Assembly: GCF_037038585.1 (NCBI RefSeq) | Contig: NC_092520.1 | Coordinates: forward strand, 119,457,001-119,521,000 | DNA length: 64,000 nucleotides | Reading direction: 5' to 3' | Origin: Patagioenas fasciata | Taxonomy: Eukaryota > Chordata > Aves > Columbiformes > Columbidae | Shown here: piece after piece, positions 57,489 to 64,000 of the stretch | Position numbering within the stretch: the stretch's first letter is position 1 | Layout of the letters: every line of letters begins with the position of its first letter | Notes under the pieces: model-generated | Database searches by the model: none | What the model was told of the DNA's origin: nothing | The model's input: the letters and a program-made list of their open reading frames with translations, nothing else | Position numbers and translations under genes: made by a program

Positions 57489-60400
57489 TTTATTGTGGTA
57501 GGGAAGTTCTGTTTCTGTGCTGTATTTGAAATATCTTCTTCCCAGGGACATCTAAATAAAACTATTCATAATCGCTTTCCCACCAACATGAAAAGAGTGC
57601 CTGCCATAGCTGCAGGAGAAGGAAACCTTGTGGACTCCAGGGAGCAGTGCAAGAAAGTGGAAATCCATCAGCCGCAGCACTGCTATGCATAGATCTCCTC
57701 CTCTGCTGAGGACTGGGGCTGGTCTGGTGTCCTTCCCTTCCTGCCTTTCCTCTGCCCGTGTCCATGGGGCCGACTTGCCACCATGGTGACTGCAGTCTCT
57801 CTATGTGATTTTGACCTTCTGGCCCCGAGGCTGCAAAGTTCAGTGTTCCCCTCAGAGTCATGGATTTGGGCAATTTCTATTTGTAACCAAATCTCTCTCA
57901 CAAGCTAAGCATTTCAAGCCTGTTTTACATCTTTGAAGGGCTTGGTCCAAAGCCGAGTGAAGTCAGTGGAAGGACTCTGAGTAGCCTTGGTGAATTTTGG
58001 ATAAAGGCCTGAGGTGAGGCTCACATTCCATACATTTTAGCTTGGATTTGGATTTTCATAAGCTTTAACACTGCAGAAAGCTGCCAGCTTCACAAATCTA
58101 CATCCCATAGCATGTGCTTTTGGCCTCTTGGTTTTGTAAGCATGCTTTAAAGCCGAGAGAGAAGTTAATGAATTTGTCAGGCCTATAACACAAACCAGTG
58201 GCATCGACAGCATGGAAATACCAGGTTTCATTGAAGATGCTGTGTTTCCTTCTAGTGCATGATCATTTCCATCTAAGAAGTATGACTGTACTTAAAAGCA
58301 GGCTCATTCGCAATGTGAGGCAGGCAAAAAGTTCTGCACAGCAGTAGGGTGCTAATGGAACACCCAAATTCAGAAAAGAAAGTTCTAAATATGTCTGTTT
58401 TTATTTTCACCCTGGCTTTCTTGGTGTAGGCTCAGACAGTTTTTAATTCATATCAGAGCAGGTTATTAGAATAGCACTGAAATTTCTAATTCAAACTGAG
58501 GCTTATTAGCTCAATCAGGTCTGACCCTGCCCCTGCTAAAATCAAAGCAAAACTTTGACTTTGGTTGTCTGGAAAGAAGAATAAGTTCTAACAATGTCTG
58601 AAATCAATACAACTATGCCCATTTACAGGACCACTGTCTGGCTCCTGGAATACTTCGCTGTTTGCCATAGCTGTCTCAGAAGAGTATTATTTTTGCATTC
58701 ATTGCTCTGTAAAACAGGAAATAATTTTGTGCTGTGGTGATGATTAATTTCTGAATGTATCTATGAAACCATTTAGTAGAGGAAGGAAACACTTTTTAAA
58801 AATAAATAAAAATAATTTTTTAAAGCAAACAGAAACTCCAACTTTTTTGAGTATGAATATGGAAATGGATCTATACAAAATACTTAACTCGCTCCCTTAA
58901 TGTCTCCTCTTTGGTTTAATTATCTTGGATGTATTATGGCCAGTGTCAACAAATCAAGTAGTGGTTATTTTTACCTGCAGAGAAGTAAAAACTCCATAGC
59001 AGGCTGTGAAAAATTTAAAATAATTTTGAAAAGTATAATCATGTATAGTATGCTGCTTTGCTTGCCAGTTGAAATAATTGTTGCATCGAAGGGCATTTCT
59101 CAAACAAAACTCCGGTCTAATGATACTAGGACAAAGAGACCAGCTGAAAGCTGTTAAGTCTTATCTCACTGCTACCTCAATTCGCACTTGGGTTCTGTAG
59201 GAAAAAGATCTATTTTTTCCTACTTTGCTGCATGTTCGGAAGAAAGGTGAAACCAACAATATAATGAACTCTGCTCTTCTGCATCTGTTGGTATTATCTT
59301 TTTCCATGGTACAGCTGCCAAAGCATATGGAGGCTCTAATTCCTTTGTGTAAAGAGACTCCTTATCATCATCTTTTCTATAAAGTAAATTTAGGCTAACA
59401 GCGGACAAGAAAAATGTGACATGAACACTTATTGCGTATCAGTATTCTAGCCGCTGCGGCAGTTTCAAGCACCTGCAGTTTATCAAGTTAGACATAAGAA
59501 CGATTGACATTGTGGGAATAACAATCATCATCTAGGTACGTCATTCAGGTGGCAGTAACACATTTTTTCTGCGTTTTGTTTTAGGGGAGTTTGGTGTTCA
59601 GCTTGAAAGTGTGTAGAATAATCTGTTCAGAACTTGTAACATTTATTAGTAGGATATGGGCATAAACAACAACAAAAAACCCAACCTCTGATATTGGTGT
59701 TCCTTTTACACTTGGCAACCTGATTTTTTCTTTTTTTTTTTTTTTTTTTTTTTTCCCAAAAGTCCCTGAAACTAGCCAGGCTTATTTTAATGATTTCAAA
59801 ATATATTATAAATTAATCAACTCCTTCCTACTGTCTTGCTCATTACTAAAAAAGGAAGAGATAAAGACCTTTTTAAGCACCAAATAACTGAATAGGGAAC
59901 TGTTATGTACTTAGCCTGACATATCTGAAGGGTAAAGAACCTGAACTAAAAATAAAAATACCAGCAATCCGTCATAATTGATAAAAGCCCATTGTAAGAT
60001 TTCAGAATACTCTTTCCTAACAGCCTTTTCTGCCTGGATTGCTGTCATCCTGTGCTGCTTTCACTTGCAGAAGCTTGGGAAACCCAAGACTAGTCACAGA
60101 GGGTGCAGGTTTGGGCTTTTCTGTCTCTACCTTGAGACCCCAGCAGTTACGCACAGAAGCTCTTCAACATGATCTGAGAGGATGAAATTTCACTGCTGTA
60201 CCATGACTATGTAATGATGGGTTCTGAAAGTACAATAGAGAAGTACCAAGCTCTCAAAAGTCCTCTAGCAAGGCTGTACTGCTGGAGTTTTACTCATCAG
60301 TGTGAATAATTTCACATTCTTGCACAGAGGTGCCATCAAAGGCCTTGGGCATCTCAACAGGCCGTTTAGCTTTCTTGACACAGGGCATTTGCTGTTGATC

Positions 60401-60551
60401 TCATTTATAAGAGAATGCAGAAACATTATGGCATAAAAAGCAACTGACATAGCTTAAGGAGAGAAGAAAAACCTATGTGTGTTAACACTTTGGTCATGAC
60501 AGGAAGGAGGCTGCTTTTCCTTTTAAACCTGCCTGGTTTCTCAGCATCTCT

Positions 60552-60656
60552 TAATCAGAGCGGCGGCCAGGCTGCCAGCAGGGGTCAGCCTGTTCCCGCC
60601 TAAGCGCCAGGCTGCGGCCGTTCCAAGGGAATACCCGAGGCTCTCGGCGGCACTGA
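60552..60656. other. Short CpG-dense patch
   Basis: Local cluster of CpG (AGCGGCGGCCAGG, CCCGCCTAAGCGCC, GCTGCGGCCG, CCCGAGGCTCTCGGCGG) directly before a CR1 insertion. Possibly a small CpG island; too short to call a promoter. Confidence 0.3.
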
Positions 60657-60669
60657 AACTCTTCTGCTG

Positions 60670-61083
60670 ATGTTTACAGGGACAGACTGAGAGAGTTGGG
60701 GTTGTTCAGCCTGGAGAAGAGAAGGCTCACAGCAAGGGGACAGCTTACAGCAGCCTTCCAGTACCTGAAGAGGACCTACAAGAAAGCTGGAGAGGGAATT
60801 TTTACAAGGGCACATAGTGATAGGGCAAGGGGTAATGGCTTTATATGGAAAGAGCGTAGATTTAGATTAGATGTAAGGAAGAAATTCTTCACCATGAGTG
60901 TGGTGAGGCTGTCCAGAGAAGCTGGGGATGCCCCGTCCCTGGGAGTGTTACAAAGCCAGGCTGGATGGGGCTGGTCTAGAGGAAGGTGTCCCTGCCTGTG
61001 GTACGGCATGGTGGAACTAGATGATTTTGAATGTCCCTTGCAACACAAACCATTCTATGATTCCATGATTTTATGGTTCTGTG
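60670..61083 (+). mobile_element. CR1 LINE 3' fragment, + strand
   Basis: Good match to the CR1 3' region: GACAGACTGAGAGAGTTGGGG, TTGTTCAGCCTGGAGAAGAG, AAGAAAGCTGGAGAGGG, AAGAAATTCTTCACCATGAG, ending with CATTCTATGATTCCATGATT. ATG-led frames here (130 and 90 codons) derive from it. Confidence 0.93.
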
Positions 61084-64000
61084 TTTAGTGTTGCCTCACA
61101 GAACTACACCAAAAGCATCCCAGAAAAGGCAGAGTCCTGCTGTCGCAGCTCTGTGTGCCTGAGAATCACGCATGAAGCCTCTTCTACAGGTGCTGAGATG
61201 AGATCCGGGAAAGACACACTCTTCCTTTGATGTTTTGGTGGCAGGATGGTTTTTAAAGGGGTTGCCACATCTGTCAACACTATTTTATCTCTCCATTACA
61301 TCTGCTCCAGCATACTTACTTGTCATACTCACTTCTTGGCTTTTCTTACTCAGTGCAGCCTGATGGTTTTGTGCTTTCTTGGGATACAATCAAACAGCAC
61401 TTTTTCTTTCTGCAAGGAGGTCCCACCTTGGCTGCTTGCTTTCGCACCTGTGCTGTGATTTGCTGCCTAGAGAGTTGCACTGATGCAACTGTCTGTGGAG
61501 ATGCACTTCAGAAAGGAAAATAACACAAAGTTTGGATTTATTTATATTTATTTATTTATTTATTTATTTATTTTGTCCACTCCCTGCAAGTGTTTTCTCC
61601 ACAGCTTTTATCTTTGTGGCCCACAAATGGTCTCCACTCCTAAGCTGTTTGAATCACGTCTGTACAATAAGGTTGTTCCCTAGGTAGCCCCCTCTATCAC
61701 GACCATCATAATCATGACCAGCTGCTGTCACCAGCCATTCCCAGAGCTTCCCTCACCATTCCCCTGGTGCAGACCTCCCACTTACTCATTCTGACTCTCC
61801 AAGGTCTTGTGTGTGCGTTAGGGCTCGTGCCTCACCGCAGCTGTAAGTTCTGAGCAGCAGGGTCCAAGCAGCAGGGTCTGGACAGCAAGGTGTCAGAGCT
61901 CTTGCTGTGCTGGGACATCTGTTAAGAGCTGTGCACCAGCACAGGCTGCCTCCCAGCTGCGGGAAGCCACCAAAGGGGCAGCAGAGACCATCTTGCCCCA
62001 AAGTTTAGGGGCTTCTGCTGAATTCCTGCAAGATACTGGAGCCCTTTCTTACTTTCCTGACACATGGGTGCCCATTCCAGATTGACAACATAAAACATGA
62101 GGCCAAGGTAACTGGGTTCATGCTGCCCCACCTCCAACAGATCTGGCCATATAGTACAAGTAAAGCACTTTGTTCTCAGGTAGAAACTGTCCTCTTGACT
62201 AAGGGAACGCAGGAACTTGCTGGAAGTTATGAAGTTCTGCGAGTTTGTAATTGTGCTATTTTAAGTGCTTTACAACCTGATGAGAGAGGATATAAGGTAT
62301 CTGGGCTTCAATCGTTTGTTTTGTGTGGGAGTCATCACCTGGGAACGAATCTCATGGGAACAATTTGAAGCAATTTCTTCTTGGGCAGGCCAATGCAGAC
62401 AAAGGTTCTTATAGCCCATCACCCTGCTTCCACCTGCCAAATAGTTCTCCCTGCAGCCCTGGGCCAAGAATTCATGGGGAACATAAGTAAGGAATCTTAC
62501 TCATCTTAGACGTGATTCTCAGGAAGTCTTATTTATATAGGTGGTGTATAATCATAAAGGTTTATCCACATCATTCCTCTTGTCACTTATAGGTGGGGAG
62601 AAAGATGATGCCAAAACATGGAAGAGTCAGTAGTGACAATCTACTGTGCCCTGCAACCCATGCTCTGCTGCCTTCACACTTGGTCATGCATGGGAAGGCT
62701 GCTCTGTGCAGCAGCATTCTGTGCAGTGCAATCCCTAACATGTCCCTATGGGATAATTGGGATCCTGTATGTAGGATAGACATTTTTTTTGTTTGTTTGT
62801 TTGTGGAAAACAGCTGCACTGGAACATGCTGTGAAATCCTGGATGTAGAAGTGATTTGTCACTCCCTGTATCTCCAAACCACTCTTACCTCCTTCCTACA
62901 GCTAGAAGCACTTTCTATTTATAAGAGAAAACATACCAATTAAAAAACACTGAGAATTCTTGCTTGCACATCACAGTATGAGACATTGCAGTACCCTTCC
63001 TTCACTCAAAATAAGTAAATATAAATAAGTGGCTTTTAGTGGTAGTGTGGGAGCATGCGTGTGTGTGGTGTTTTGTTTTTAGAGTGCAGCTCTAGGGATA
63101 GGTTTTTCAGCTGAGTTTTCATCTGCCAGTCCTGGGAACGGTTCTCCACTGTTCCCAGAATGGCAGAATCAGGGATATGTGTGGCAATGGCCACGCAAGG
63201 ACAAGCCTACAATGGGAGGATTTCTGAGATATAGTGCTGAAGCCCTGCTCTGTTTCTCCAGGCCACAGGCTAAGAATAATGACTCTCTTCCCTGCTGCTG
63301 AGACCATTTTAAGGTGTCTTTGCCACAGGAGGCCAATATGACATCACCTACCTGATTTATGGGGCAGCTGTTGGGAAATGTAAATCTGGAGAGGTGCCTC
63401 GGTGACACATCTGCCTTGGCCTGCTCTGTCAATGAGAGGCTCCTGGCACAGGGGCACATTGAGAGGAGTCAGAGAAGGAGACAAGTTTATTTAGTTTCAG
63501 GTGCTATAGAGACTTCTCAGGCAGGTGAGATTTGCCTTGAAATTTCCTCAGAAGACATGCAGGATCTGGGGGCTGATAATGAGTGTTGCTTCAAGAGCCA
63601 TATTCTCCTTCCCTTGAGCAAAGCAGGTGTGTGGGCACGCTCCCCTCAGCAGCACTGCACCCTCCCTCTTCAGCTGGTAATATTTTAGAATTTGGGTTTC
63701 TGCCTGGTGATGGGAAGGTGACAGTGCAGAAGTAATGCTTTTTCTTGTCTTGCCAGGAGACAGGCTTTGATGGACAATAAGATGCACAAGACAGACAACA
63801 TGCTATTTATGAGTGTTAACAGGAGCAGATGTAATATTGTTTAGCCTAATGGCCTCCAAGATCAAATTCTGCTTCATTTTTTTTTATTGCAAAAAGGCAA
63901 TGCTGTGCTTACCAATACTTAGGAAAATAATGTTTAAAATGACGGTGTGTCATCAGCTACATCATTTGCCTTCAGCATTTTGTTTTGCAAACAAAAAGCA
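61084..64000. other. Intergenic DNA to window end, no supported gene
   Basis: About 2.9 kb with a TTTA microsatellite (61,536-61,573) and a short GTTT run near 62,787-62,803. Open frames up to 116 codons show no recognisable domain. Confidence 0.65.
61536..61573 (+). repeat. (TTTA)n microsatellite
   Basis: About nine TTTA units with one imperfection (TTTATATTTA). Confidence 0.93.

Larger units (their letters stand above)
53098..60660. other. Intergenic DNA with no supported gene
   Basis: About 7.6 kb. It contains T-rich tracts (54,017-54,051; 59,729-59,754), a 39-bp tandem duplication (57,413-57,488), a 168-codon antisense open frame (56,137-56,643) of unknown nature and a CpG-dense patch (60,552-60,656). 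No exon recognised. Confidence 0.65.

Noticed and set aside
25766-64000. OCA2 exons expected downstream of HERC2
   Set aside because: I scanned the ATG-led frames, exon-like segments and GC-rich patches for recognisable OCA2 features (the N-terminal region and the first membrane segment) and found nothing I could support. OCA2 may start beyond the window or its 5' exons may be too diverged to recognise by eye.
1-64000. CRISPR arrays, operons, bacterial signals, tRNA or rRNA genes
   Set aside because: None seen; the window is vertebrate nuclear DNA. I made no structure-based RNA search.

Overview
The window is vertebrate genomic DNA, almost certainly avian. The reasons are AT-rich noncoding DNA, a large multi-exon gene, and several CR1-type LINE fragments whose 3' ends carry the ATTCTATGATTCTATG-like tail typical of bird CR1. 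I cannot name the species.

Positions 1 to about 25,770 hold the 3' part of HERC2 on the + strand: 22 coding exons, the stop codon at 25,037-25,039 and the 3' UTR. Counting codons back from the stop, exon 15 of the window ends 410 codons before the stop. This is where human exon 86 ends (c.13272, codon 4424 of 4834), so the window exons correspond to human exons 72-93 (human residues about 3670-4834). They encode the linker before RLD3, the third RCC1-like propeller (RLD3), and the whole HECT ubiquitin-ligase domain with its catalytic cysteine codon at 24,818-24,820. Every exon is open, the phases join without conflict, and no break was seen. All introns are GT-AG except intron 82, which is GC-AG. 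Intron 86 is the longest (5.27 kb). In humans this intron carries the OCA2 enhancer that controls eye colour. Here it holds two CR1 insertions and, near its 5' end, a small cluster of LEF/TCF-like and MITF-like motifs.

Positions 25,770-64,000 contain no protein-coding gene that I can support. By conserved synteny this should be the HERC2-OCA2 interval, with OCA2 on the same strand further on, but I could not recognise an OCA2 exon. The region holds CR1 copies: minus strand 29.57-29.93 kb; plus strand 36.64-37.97, 48.75-48.81, 52.70-53.10 and 60.67-61.08 kb. At 45.95-48.22 kb a fairly young + strand CR1 is nested inside an older minus-strand CR1. Other items are a MIR-like SINE scrap, simple repeats, a 39-bp tandem duplication, CpG-richer patches, and a decayed coding-like stretch at 28.85-29.28 kb that may be a pseudogene remnant. 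The remainder looks like ordinary intergenic DNA.

No novel multi-gene system was found. The most useful leads are the intron-86 motif cluster, the GC-AG intron, the paired repeats flanking exon 82, the nested CR1 and the unidentified decayed coding stretch.
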